Below, piece by piece: positions 18,641-26,965 of a stretch of 64,000 nucleotides of DNA (the first letter of the stretch is position 1; every line of letters begins with the position of its first letter). The stretch comes from an uncultured Lachnospiraceae bacterium (GTDB taxonomy: Bacteria > Bacillota > Clostridia > Lachnospirales > Lachnospiraceae). The position numbers and the translations under genes are program-made. Under the pieces are notes generated by a model. That model was given only the letters and a program-made list of their open reading frames with translations, searched no databases and was not told where the DNA came from. The DNA lies in assembly GCA_910588775.1 (NCBI GenBank), contig CAJURH010000012.1, forward strand, positions 4,639 to 68,638. The letters are read 5' to 3'.

Positions 18641-19954
18641 CAGCAAGTTTTCATATTGATAAGAATAACCCACATAGTGATCTTTATAATAAAATGTGGT
18701 TTTGATACGCCATGGTCCAGCAGCATTCGGTTCCATGGCCTTTTTTTGCGTCAACTTCTTTTTTGAAATCCCTTTGGGCAAAAACACCCATCCTGGGGAA
18801 CGCTCCTGGGTCCAGTAGGCATTTTCCCAGTTCTGAAAGAATCCCTGAGAGCACCCCAATGGCGCCTCCGCTTTAATATCGTGGACCTTCTTGGAATGTT
18901 TCCATTTGAAGTTATCGAAGCCGTAATCCAAAAGGGCCGTGGTGTCTGAATATATGGGCGTTCCATCTGTTTTCAGGTTTACGCATACGAGAATGCGGTT
19001 TTCCTTTTTGGCAAATGTAACCAGTGTATTTAACGCCTGGTCCGTATAACCGGTTTTCCCACCCCGGCAGCCTGTATAATACCACTCATCGTCGGAGAGC
19101 AGTTTCTGGTGATTGAGCAGATAACGGGTTTCCTCCTCCATATTTGTAGGCGGAATCTCATAATATATGGTCGTCACTATGTTCAAAAATGTCTGGTTGT
19201 GGTAGGCTTCACGGGCAATTAGAGCCATATCGTAAGCCGTTACATAATGATTTTCATCGTGCAAACCGTGAGGATTGACGAAATGGGTGTCTTCACAACC
19301 CAACTGGGCGGCGCGCTGGTTCATCTTGTCCACAAACGCCTCCACCGAGCCAGCCACGTGCTCTGCAAGGCCCATAGCCACTTCGTTGGCCGAAGCCAGC
19401 ATCAGTCCGTACAGACACTGTTCCACCGTCAACTGCTCTCCCACGTCTATGCCAATGTGGCTACTCTCTGGTTCTATGCCGTAGACTGCATTTTCCGAAA
19501 ATGTAACCACATCGGATAAGTTCGCATTTTCAATGGTGAGCAGAGCCGTCATGATCTTGGTAATGCTTGCCGGATACTGTTTCTGATGCATATTTTTTTC
19601 ATAGAGGCATACGCCATAATCCACATCCATCAGAACCGCCGACTCTGCCTGCACCTGAGGCCCCTGAGGCCATCCAGGTATTTCATTGGACTCCACAGGC
19701 ATGTAATAGGACGGCGGATAAGGGTCTGGCGTGGCCTCTGGCTGTTGGGAAGAATCCTCAGAAGACTCCTGGGCAGGTTCCTCTGAGAGATCCTGTGACT
19801 CTGTATAAACCGGAAGTTCCTGTTCGCCTTCTCCCATTTCCTGGGCATACGCATACAATGGATGGACCCCATATAAGCTCATGACCAACGCCAGCAAAAC
19901 TGGCAATATTCTAATCTTCTTCTGTCTCTTCCTCATCTTCTGCACTATCCTCAT
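18620..19954 (-). CDS. D-alanyl-D-alanine carboxypeptidase (PBP5/DacF family)
   Basis: Secreted penicillin-binding protein of peptidase family S11, which trims the terminal D-Ala from peptidoglycan stem peptides. It has 444 residues from the ATG at 19954; a second in-frame ATG at 19936 is about equally likely, and both lie within the end of the upstream foldase gene. A hydrophobic signal segment is at about 14-37, followed by a Ser/Glu/Pro-rich linker. The active site is complete: SITK (Ser130-Lys133), SAN (188-190) and KTG (300-302). The C-terminal part is about 90 residues with no strong DacA-type amphipathic anchor. It overlaps the foldase gene by up to 44 bases, pointing to translational coupling, and overlaps the exonuclease gene tail to tail by 12 bases. 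Confidence 0.93.
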   Translation of the reverse strand: MRIVQKMRKRQKKIRILPVLLALVMSLYGVHPLYAYAQEMGEGEQELPVYTESQDLSEEPAQESSEDSSQQPEATPDPYPPSYYMPVESNEIPGWPQGPQVQAESAVLMDVDYGVCLYEKNMHQKQYPASITKIMTALLTIENANLSDVVTFSENAVYGIEPESSHIGIDVGEQLTVEQCLYGLMLASANEVAMGLAEHVAGSVEAFVDKMNQRAAQLGCEDTHFVNPHGLHDENHYVTAYDMALIAREAYHNQTFLNIVTTIYYEIPPTNMEEETRYLLNHQKLLSDDEWYYTGCRGGKTGYTDQALNTLVTFAKKENRILVCVNLKTDGTPIYSDTTALLDYGFDNFKWKHSKKVHDIKAEAPLGCSQGFFQNWENAYWTQERSPGWVFLPKGISKKKLTQKKAMEPNAAGPWRIKTTFYYKDHYVGYSYQYENLLLKDLLH

Positions 19955-21101
19955 CTATAAGGATACCTTCTTTCCCATCTGAAGCGCCTGCCACTGTATT
20001 TACCTCGGCATTCTCCACAATGAAATCCATGACTCTGGTAAGGGCCACGTTTTCTCTGACGGATTGCTCTCCGTACTGTTCTGCCAGTTCATCCAGCGTC
20101 ATATCATAATCTTTCACCATCTGATCCGCTGTTTTCTTCATTTCCTCGTCGCTTAGACTGAAGCCTTCCTGGTCCATAATCGCCTGTAAGGTCAAGCTTT
20201 GTTTGAGCTTGCTTTCCGCATACTGCTGACTCTCTTCATCGATCTGTTCCTGGGTCATATTTTGCGATTTAAGAAACTCTTCCACAGACTGCCCCATCTG
20301 GTCTGCATAATCATTTATAGAATCCTTATATTCTTTAATGGCTCCTTTCAAATCCTCGTCTGGATATTCCTTAATCTCACTTTCTTCAACCACCTGATTC
20401 CATGCGGTGTTCTTAACGGATGAATCCGCTGTAAGCTTATTGCTCTCCTCCAGCTCTTTCTGAACGCTCTTTCTGTATTCTTCTATGTTTTTGGATTCGG
20501 TGTTATTCTTCACCCATTCTTCCGTCAACTCCGGAATCCTCTTGATGGCATTGACCGATACGGTAAATACAACCTCCTGGCCATTTAATTCCTCATTGCC
20601 ATATTCCTCTGGGAAGGTCAGGTTCAAATCCCTTGTCTCACCCTTCTTTGCGCCAATAAGTCCATCCTCGAAACCATCAATAAACTGACCGCTTCCTATG
20701 GACAAGTCATAGTCCTGGGATGTCCCGCCGTCAAAGGCTTTGCCGTCCTTTTTCCCCACAAAGTCAATATTGACAATGTCGCCTTCCACCACTTTCGCCT
20801 CCGCGTCTTCCACTTCTTCCGCGGACGCGCTGAGCACGTTGTCAATCTGCATGTCAATGTCATCTTCTGTAACGTCCTGTATGGTTTTGTCTACGGTAAT
20901 GCCTTTATAATCCCCCAGTTTGACATAATCTTTGATTTCCTTGTCCGATACGGATACCAGTCTGCCTTCTAAGATGGCAGTCGATTCCCCTTTGCTGGAT
21001 TTCTCCGATGATATTGATGAATCTTTCTCTTTGCCGCCACATCCTGTAGCCGCTGCCGCCATGCACAGGGATAACAATACAATACATACTTTCCTTTTCA
21101 T
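19911..21101 (-). CDS. Trigger-factor-like peptidyl-prolyl isomerase lipoprotein
   Basis: Extracytoplasmic foldase, 396 residues. The ATG at 21101 is chosen because GAGGAG sits about 10 bases upstream; an ATG 18 bases earlier has no such site. The lipoprotein signal ends in ATGC with Cys21. An FKBP-type domain follows (VNIDFVGKKDGKAFDGG, then GFEDGLIGAKKGETRD), then a helical region like the C-terminal domain of trigger factor (about 220-370), and an acidic tail. Trigger factor is normally cytoplasmic; this secreted version is a recurrent Clostridia form and probably folds exported proteins. It sits directly upstream of and overlapping the carboxypeptidase gene, which may be a client or simply a co-regulated envelope gene. 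Confidence 0.88.
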   Translation of the reverse strand: MKRKVCIVLLSLCMAAAATGCGGKEKDSSISSEKSSKGESTAILEGRLVSVSDKEIKDYVKLGDYKGITVDKTIQDVTEDDIDMQIDNVLSASAEEVEDAEAKVVEGDIVNIDFVGKKDGKAFDGGTSQDYDLSIGSGQFIDGFEDGLIGAKKGETRDLNLTFPEEYGNEELNGQEVVFTVSVNAIKRIPELTEEWVKNNTESKNIEEYRKSVQKELEESNKLTADSSVKNTAWNQVVEESEIKEYPDEDLKGAIKEYKDSINDYADQMGQSVEEFLKSQNMTQEQIDEESQQYAESKLKQSLTLQAIMDQEGFSLSDEEMKKTADQMVKDYDMTLDELAEQYGEQSVRENVALTRVMDFIVENAEVNTVAGASDGKEGILIDEDSAEDEEETEED

Positions 21102-21196
21102 GATAAATAATCTCCTCATTCTCTATGATTCATATTATGAAATTGCGAAACAATTTTTCTGCAATCATCTATGTAATTCATATGCTTTTTATATTA

Positions 21197-22633
21197 TTAA
21201 GACATCTCAGGAACTGGCGTGGGTCTAACCGGATCAAACACTTCTTTGGCGTTGAATAAATCTTCCACCAACTCTGGATTGTAATACATTCTATATCCAT
21301 CCAGGTTTCTGCGCCCCATCCGCAGATAATTGGGCGCAAGCTGCACCCATAGCCGGCTAGAATCCACATTGCAGTAATAATCAAATCCCTGAGATTTCAA
21401 ATAATCAAATTTTTCCCCAGAGTAATTCTCCGCTCCGGCCAAATCTGCGCCAAAAGCAAATATAATCTTATCGGTTCCTCCTATAATCGGCGCAACGTAC
21501 GTAAGCCATTTCTCCGTATCTGTTTTCAGCCGTTCCAATGAACTTTCTCCTACATTAATGTGCCCCCATGTGTGGCTGGCAAACGCCCATCCACTGTCCT
21601 TCATGGCCTTCGCCGTCTCTGTGGCCTTCGCCACTTCTTCATCCCAGTTAAAATCCAGGTGATTGTTTAAATACACACACTGCAACTCGTCCAATTCCTG
21701 ACGAGTCTTGTAGACGCCGTCAGTACGATATCCCAACACCCCTTCATAACCGGTCAAAGCAATAATTCCCTTGGCTCCCCGGTAAGAAAAATCCGGGTGT
21801 TCCTCCACGAAGGCGTCAATCAGAGGAACCATGTCGTAATTTCCCACAGAAACGCTGCCATCCGCCTCTATATACTCTGCCTTTACCTGACCGTTCTCAT
21901 CCACAACCAGGCGACTGGCCATACCGTCCCCATCCATATAATGATAATAGCTCACATCATCCTGAGAAAGGACAAAAGGCTGTTTTCCTGGCGGCAGCAA
22001 AATCTTGCCGGGAACCATGTTCCCATTTTCATCTTTTACCGCCATATCTTCTAGCGTAACCATCACGAAACCTTTGTCATACATGGCTTGGGTGATTTTC
22101 TCAAATTCCCCGATGGTGGTCATTACCTGATTGTACCCGGCTGTATCCGAATCCCCGTCAAAAGCCAGGGCTGGATCTTTAATTAATGTATGATAAAACA
22201 CATGAGTCACCTGATCCGGCGTCCAGGGCACGCAGGAGGCTTTGGTCTCCTCCATCTCGGCTATTGCCTTGGTATACGCCGCATTCTCCGGCTGACTTTT
22301 CAGCAGTTCAATGGCTTTGTCATAGTCATACATGGACGCCATCCGCTGCGCCTGCTGTAAAATTTCATCCGATGTTTCTTGCTCTTTCTCGGAAGAAGAT
22401 TCCGCACCAGAATGGTCTTGTACGGAATCCTCAGCTACGGCATTGCCGGACAGATCTTCGATGTCCCGCGGTTTGCTTTTAAATGCGATCCCAGTATTTG
22501 AAGACGTAGCGCTTTCCTCCGAAGCCGTACCTGAAGTAGTCAAATCCTCTGAAAATGGCATGATATGCCGACAGCCACCGACTCCCGTGCCTAAACACAG
22601 CACAGAAATTACCAGAACCAATCGTTTCTTCAT
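21197..22633 (-). CDS. Polysaccharide-deacetylase-like lipoprotein (downstream copy of tandem pair)
   Basis: A 478-residue protein with a probable lipoprotein signal (Cys21 after GTGVGG), a Ser/Glu-rich linker, a short helical region shared with its neighbour (MASMYDYDKAIELL), and a carbohydrate esterase 4-like domain. The metal-binding motifs are SQDD (about residue 222-226, in place of the usual TFDD) and SHTWGH (about 351-356, the H-S/T-x-x-H motif). It is closely similar to the next gene upstream over most of its length, so the pair arose by tandem duplication. GGGGAG lies 7 bases before the ATG. The likely role is deacetylation of cell-wall or surface glycan; the substrate cannot be read from sequence. 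Confidence 0.8.
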   Translation of the reverse strand: MKKRLVLVISVLCLGTGVGGCRHIMPFSEDLTTSGTASEESATSSNTGIAFKSKPRDIEDLSGNAVAEDSVQDHSGAESSSEKEQETSDEILQQAQRMASMYDYDKAIELLKSQPENAAYTKAIAEMEETKASCVPWTPDQVTHVFYHTLIKDPALAFDGDSDTAGYNQVMTTIGEFEKITQAMYDKGFVMVTLEDMAVKDENGNMVPGKILLPPGKQPFVLSQDDVSYYHYMDGDGMASRLVVDENGQVKAEYIEADGSVSVGNYDMVPLIDAFVEEHPDFSYRGAKGIIALTGYEGVLGYRTDGVYKTRQELDELQCVYLNNHLDFNWDEEVAKATETAKAMKDSGWAFASHTWGHINVGESSLERLKTDTEKWLTYVAPIIGGTDKIIFAFGADLAGAENYSGEKFDYLKSQGFDYYCNVDSSRLWVQLAPNYLRMGRRNLDGYRMYYNPELVEDLFNAKEVFDPVRPTPVPEMS

Positions 22634-22690
22634 TTATGTTCTCCCCTTTTTCTAAAAAAATCCCCTTCGCGTGTTTTTATATCTGTATTA

Positions 22691-24148
22691 TCATGACATA
22701 GGCGGCACGGGCACCGGCCGTACTGGATCAAACACTGCTTTTGCATCAAAAAGGTCCGCCAACAAATCTGGATTGTAATACATTCTGTACCCATCCAAAT
22801 TCCTGCGCCCCATCCGCAGATATGTATCTCTAAGCTGCACCCAGTATTGGCTGGAATCCACATTACAGAAATAGTCAAACCCCTGGCTCTTCAGATAATC
22901 AAATTTCTCACCAGAATAGTCTTCCGCGCCGCAAATATCCGCGCCAAAAGCAAAAATTATGGTGTCTACCGGCTCCACAATGGGTTTAACATAGTCCAGC
23001 CATTTCTGCGTATCTGTCTGCAAATCTTCCAAAGACCGCTCGCCTACGTTGATATGGCCCCATGTGTGACTGGCAAATTCCCATCCATCCTCCCGCATGG
23101 CTTGGGCAACCTGTTTTGCCTGGGCAACCTGTTCTTCATAATTAAAGTCTGGATTCTCCTGAAGATATTTCACCTGGTTTTCATCCAGATTTTCCCGGGT
23201 CTTGTACGCAATGTCTGTATAATACCCCAATACGCCATTGTACCCGGTCAGCGCCAAAATACCTTTTGCGCCGCGGTAAGAGAAATCCGGATGCTCTTCC
23301 ACAAACCGATCGATTAATGGAACCATGTCATAATCCCCAACCGCCACTGTGCCGTCTTCCTGCACGTATTCGTTTTTGATATCGCCGTTCTCATCCACGA
23401 TTAGTTTCTGGGCATAGCCATCCCCAACCATGTAATGATAATAACTCACATCATCCTGAGAAAGAACGAAGGGCTGCTTGCCCGGTGGTAGCAGAATCTC
23501 CCCCCTCTGCATCACCCGGTTGCCCTGTTCATCCGTTACCACAGTCGCCATATCTTTCAGACTGACCATGACGAACCCCCGCTCGTACATGCTCTGGGTA
23601 ATGGCGTTGAACTCCTGAATCGTCGTCATAACCTGATTATATCCAGCCTCTTTGGAGTCTCCATCAAAAGATTTGGCCGGCTCTGCAATCAGCGTATGGT
23701 AAAAAATATGAGTCACTTCTTCAATCGGCCAGGAAACGCATGATTCCTTCGCTGCCCGATAGTCGCTTACCTTTTGCTGCATTTCGGCATTCGCCTGGTA
23801 ATCCCCCTGTTCCTGCAGCATGGCAATGGCTCCATCGTAATCATACATGGCCGCCAGCCTGTCCGCCTGTTCCATAACATCCGTTTTTTTCACTTTCTGC
23901 TGGCCCGCTGTCTGCTGAACGTGCTCTGCGGCGACCGCCTGATGCGCCGCCTGGGCTTTGACCCCTCCATCGCGCTTCCCAGCAATCGAATACACCCCAA
24001 GGGCAACCGCCGATACCACAGCCACAACAGTCACTCCTGCTAAAATATAAAGATTCTTTCGTACTTGTGCTTCTCGGCGTTCACGTTGGATGACTACAGC
24101 GTGCCGTCTTCGCTCATCATAGCTCATCGGCTGCTCTTTTTGTTCCAT
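22691..24148 (-). CDS. Membrane-anchored polysaccharide-deacetylase-like protein (upstream copy)
   Basis: A 485-residue paralogue of the downstream gene. Here the N-terminus is a type II membrane anchor (basic segment 13-31, membrane helix about 33-55) rather than a lipobox. Shared helical region MYDYDGAIAMLQ, then the CE4-like domain with SQDD (about 230) and SHTWGH (about 360). Both copies contain a conserved segment SYRGAKGI(L/I)ALTGY and end in DPVRPxPVPxMS. The ribosome binding site AAGGAG lies 10 bases before the ATG. It is separated from the downstream copy by 57 bases with no promoter or terminator that I can see, so they are probably one operon. Confidence 0.8.
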   Translation of the reverse strand: MEQKEQPMSYDERRRHAVVIQRERREAQVRKNLYILAGVTVVAVVSAVALGVYSIAGKRDGGVKAQAAHQAVAAEHVQQTAGQQKVKKTDVMEQADRLAAMYDYDGAIAMLQEQGDYQANAEMQQKVSDYRAAKESCVSWPIEEVTHIFYHTLIAEPAKSFDGDSKEAGYNQVMTTIQEFNAITQSMYERGFVMVSLKDMATVVTDEQGNRVMQRGEILLPPGKQPFVLSQDDVSYYHYMVGDGYAQKLIVDENGDIKNEYVQEDGTVAVGDYDMVPLIDRFVEEHPDFSYRGAKGILALTGYNGVLGYYTDIAYKTRENLDENQVKYLQENPDFNYEEQVAQAKQVAQAMREDGWEFASHTWGHINVGERSLEDLQTDTQKWLDYVKPIVEPVDTIIFAFGADICGAEDYSGEKFDYLKSQGFDYFCNVDSSQYWVQLRDTYLRMGRRNLDGYRMYYNPDLLADLFDAKAVFDPVRPVPVPPMS

Positions 24149-24276
24149 CCACTCATATCTCCTTCACATCTTTTGTCTATGATATGCAATAAGCCTTGTT
24201 CTTTATGTATATCCCTTAGCATTCCATTATGCTCTTTGACATATCAATTTATATTCTTAAGATACATATTGATTGT

Positions 24277-24304
24277 ATTATAGCATAGATTCGAACTTTT
24301 TCAA
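24277..24304 (-). promoter_or_regulatory. Predicted promoter of the deacetylase pair
   Basis: On the minus strand TTGAAA (24299-24304), 16-base spacer, TATAAT (24277-24282) with an extended TGC. Back to back with the promoter at 24313-24341. Confidence 0.65.
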
Positions 24305-24312
24305 CTTTCTAT

Positions 24313-24341
24313 TTGCCTTTTATTGAAAAGAATGCTAGAAT
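24313..24341 (+). promoter_or_regulatory. Predicted promoter of the small membrane protein gene
   Basis: TTGCCT (24313-24318), 17-base spacer, TAGAAT (24336-24341) with an extended TGC. It starts 8 bases beyond the -35 box of the divergent deacetylase promoter, so the two promoters could interfere or be co-regulated. Confidence 0.6.
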
Positions 24342-24397
24342 ATACAGGAATTAAAAGAATCTCTGGAGAGACTTTTGTAGATAAAAGGAGGAAAAAG

Positions 24398-24835
24398 ATG
24401 AAACTCTGGATGGTGCTGCTGATTATTCTTGTTATACTTGTAATCGTGCTGGCTGTCCTTTATTTTCTGGGTAAAAAAGCACAGAAGAAGCAGGAAGCAC
24501 AGCAAGCGCAAATAGAAGCTGCAAAACAAACAGTTTCTATGCTGATCATTGATAAAAAACGAATGCCCCTCAAGGAAACGGGCCTTCCCCAAGTGGTAAT
24601 TGACCAGACGCCCAAATTGATGCGTAGGGTAAAACTGCCTGTGGTCAAAGCAAAGGTTGGTCCAAAAATCATGACTCTCATCAGTGACGAGAAAATATTT
24701 GATTTAATTCCCGTCAAAAAAGAAGTGAAAGCACAGGTCAGCGGCATTTATATCGTTGGCGTCAAAGGCGTGCGAGGCCCACTGGAAACGCCTGTGAAGA
24801 AAAAAGGATTTTTCTCCAAATTTAAAAAGAATTAA
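24398..24835 (+). CDS. Small membrane-anchored protein of unknown function
   Basis: A 145-residue protein. The ATG at 24398 is chosen because AGGAGG lies six bases upstream; an upstream in-frame ATG at 24323 has no such site. One N-terminal membrane helix (about 3-23, very rich in Ile, Leu and Val), a Lys/Gln/Ala-rich helical stretch (about 25-45), then a compact region with KLPVVKAKVGPKIMTL and ISDEKIFDLIPVKKEVKAQV, and a basic Lys/Phe-rich end. No known domain is recognised. The composition resembles conserved single-pass proteins of unknown function in Lachnospiraceae. It lies convergent with V-ATPase operon 1 and shares its terminator. Confidence 0.75.
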   Translation: MKLWMVLLIILVILVIVLAVLYFLGKKAQKKQEAQQAQIEAAKQTVSMLIIDKKRMPLKETGLPQVVIDQTPKLMRRVKLPVVKAKVGPKIMTLISDEKIFDLIPVKKEVKAQVSGIYIVGVKGVRGPLETPVKKKGFFSKFKKN

Positions 24836-24880
24836 AAAAAAGCATTTCAACCATTTATTTCCGGTTGAAATGCTTTTTTC
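24835..24880. terminator. Bidirectional terminator between the small membrane protein gene and V-ATPase operon 1
   Basis: A perfect 12-bp stem, AGCATTTCAACC (24841-24852) with GGTTGAAATGCT (24863-24874), flanked by A-run and T-run on the two sides, so it works on either strand. Confidence 0.92.
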
Positions 24881-24885
24881 ATCTA

Positions 24886-25572
24886 TTACTCTGCTTTCGC
24901 TAAAGCCTTCTCCTTGGCTTTGTCTTTGAACTGGTGAGCGTCCTCCAGTATCATATCCTTTACCTTGATCAGACGAATCTGGGTACTTCTCTCATTTTCA
25001 TCTAGTTTCATGGTAATATATTTGATATTGGCCTGCGCCTCTGGAATAATTACATGTTCTAGCGCGTTTACACGACGGCGGGTCTTTTCAATCTCCGCTG
25101 ACATGAGCTGGCAGGCTTTCTCTATTTCAGCCAGTTTCAACATATCTGGCAAAATATCTGCCAGGGACTTCACTGCCCCGTCCAAATCGCTGGAAGTAAA
25201 CGCAAAACCATAAGAATAGATATCATTTGCATCCGCTGTCCTGGTCTTATATTCAAAGACAGGAACATCCACACTCATGACATTTCTCTTACCTGTTTCC
25301 AGATACACTTCCTGTTTAGGAGCCATCAAAGCTGCATTTAAGATCTGCTCTGACATTCCGGCTTTAGCAATTACGAAATTTATATTGGAAGACTTGATTC
25401 CGGCCTCTACTTTCAACCGCAATGCCATATTCTCCCTTACCAAATCCAGAAACTGACGCATCAGTTCATCCCGTTTATCTTTCAAAAGCTTGTGGCCTTT
25501 GACTGCTGTCTTCAGCTTATTTTTCTGCCGAGTCAGCTCCATACGGGTTGGATTCACCTGCGTAGATGCCAA
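24886..25572 (-). CDS. atpD: V-type ATPase subunit D (operon 1)
   Basis: Central rotor stalk subunit D (NtpD in Enterococcus hirae), 228 residues, two long helices forming a coiled coil inside the A3B3 head. The family N-terminal signature is NPTRMELTRQKNKLKTA, followed by LLKDKRDELMRQF; the C-terminal helix contains RRRVNALEHVIIPE. The start is a TTG at 25572, because the conserved NPTR segment precedes the first ATG; GAAGGGA lies just upstream. It is the last gene of the operon, ending five bases before the shared terminator. Confidence 0.95.
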   Translation of the reverse strand: MASTQVNPTRMELTRQKNKLKTAVKGHKLLKDKRDELMRQFLDLVRENMALRLKVEAGIKSSNINFVIAKAGMSEQILNAALMAPKQEVYLETGKRNVMSVDVPVFEYKTRTADANDIYSYGFAFTSSDLDGAVKSLADILPDMLKLAEIEKACQLMSAEIEKTRRRVNALEHVIIPEAQANIKYITMKLDENERSTQIRLIKVKDMILEDAHQFKDKAKEKALAKAE

Positions 25573-25590
25573 ATCCCTTCACCTTCCTTC

Positions 25591-26964
25591 CTAGTATTTC
25601 CCGTAATGTTCATCCAGGAATTTCTCGTCGATACGTTTCAGCTCACTCCTGGGAAGGATAGACAGCAATTTCCAGCCAACGGTGAGAGTTTCCTCAATAT
25701 CCCGGTTGCCCAAATAACCTTGAGATACATATTCTTGCTCAAATGCATCTGCAAACTTAGCATAAATCAGGTCAACATCAGACAGCGCAGCTTCACCCAA
25801 GATGGTCATCAATTCCTTCGCGTCTTTTCCACGAGAATACGCGGAGAAAAGCTGGTTCATGGTGTTGGCATGGTCCGCACGGGTCTTGCCTTCGCCGATA
25901 CCCTTATCCTTCAGACGGGATAGAGACGGCAATACGTCGATGGGCGGCTCAATTCCTCTACGATACAATTCACGGCTTAAGATAATCTGACCCTCTGTGA
26001 TATATCCGGTCAAGTCAGGGATCGGATGGGTCTTATCATCTTCAGGCATGGTCAGAATCGGGATCATAGTGATACTTCCCTTCTTCCCTTCCTGTCTTCC
26101 GGCACGCTCATACAGTGTCGCCAGGTTGGTGTACATGTATCCAGGATAACCACGACGACCTGGAACTTCCTTACAAGCTGCGGATACCTCACGCAGAGAG
26201 TCGGCGTAGTTGGTAATATCAGTCAGGATAACCAGCACGTGCATATCTTTCTCAAATGCCAGGAACTCTGCACAGGTCAGAGCCATTTTCGGTGTAGCGA
26301 TACGCTCTACAGCCGGGTCATCGGCCAGGTTGATGAAGAGAACCGTACGGTCAATGGCTCCTGTCTCTTTAAAGCTCTCTACGAAGAAGTTGTACTCCTC
26401 GAAAGTGATACCCATGGCAGCAAATACAACGGCGAAGTTCTCGTCTTTACCGCGTACCTTTGCCTGTCTGGCGATCTGCGCAGCCAGATTGTTATGGGGC
26501 AGACCAGAACAGGAGAAAATTGGCAGTTTCTGTCCACGAACCAGTGTGTTCAGACCATCAATAGCGGACACACCAGTCTGGATAAATTCTTCTGGATAGC
26601 TTCTTGCCGCGGGATTCATAGCAAGACCGTTGATGTCACGACGTTCTTCGGGCAGAATTTCCGGACCATCGTCGATGGCGCGGCCCATTCCGTCAAATAC
26701 ACGTCCCAGCATATCTCCAGAAACGCCAAGTTCTACACCTTTTCCCAGGAAACGCACTTTACTGTTGGACAGGTTGATACCAGTTGAATCTTCATACAAC
26801 TGTACCAGCGCTTCGCTTCCGTTAATTTCCAATACTTTACAACGACGAATTTCACCGTTGGCAAGCTCAATCTCGCCCAACTCATCAAATGTTACGTTTT
26901 CCACGCCCTGTACCAGCATCAAAGGACCGGCTACTTCTTGTATAGTACGATATTCTTTTGGCAT
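25591..26964 (-). CDS. atpB: V-type ATPase subunit B (operon 1)
   Basis: Non-catalytic nucleotide-site subunit B of the A3B3 head, 457 residues. Conserved features are RSYPEEFIQTGVSAIDGLNT, QKLPIFSCSGLPHNNLAAQI and MALTCAEFLAFEKDMHVL. There is no Walker A loop at the equivalent site, as is normal for B. The start overlaps the end of the A gene region (A stop at 26966), and AAAGGGGG lies upstream of the ATG. It is about the size of its homologue in operon 2 and clearly related to it. Confidence 0.97.
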   Translation of the reverse strand: MPKEYRTIQEVAGPLMLVQGVENVTFDELGEIELANGEIRRCKVLEINGSEALVQLYEDSTGINLSNSKVRFLGKGVELGVSGDMLGRVFDGMGRAIDDGPEILPEERRDINGLAMNPAARSYPEEFIQTGVSAIDGLNTLVRGQKLPIFSCSGLPHNNLAAQIARQAKVRGKDENFAVVFAAMGITFEEYNFFVESFKETGAIDRTVLFINLADDPAVERIATPKMALTCAEFLAFEKDMHVLVILTDITNYADSLREVSAACKEVPGRRGYPGYMYTNLATLYERAGRQEGKKGSITMIPILTMPEDDKTHPIPDLTGYITEGQIILSRELYRRGIEPPIDVLPSLSRLKDKGIGEGKTRADHANTMNQLFSAYSRGKDAKELMTILGEAALSDVDLIYAKFADAFEQEYVSQGYLGNRDIEETLTVGWKLLSILPRSELKRIDEKFLDEHYGKY

Positions 26965-26965
26965 T

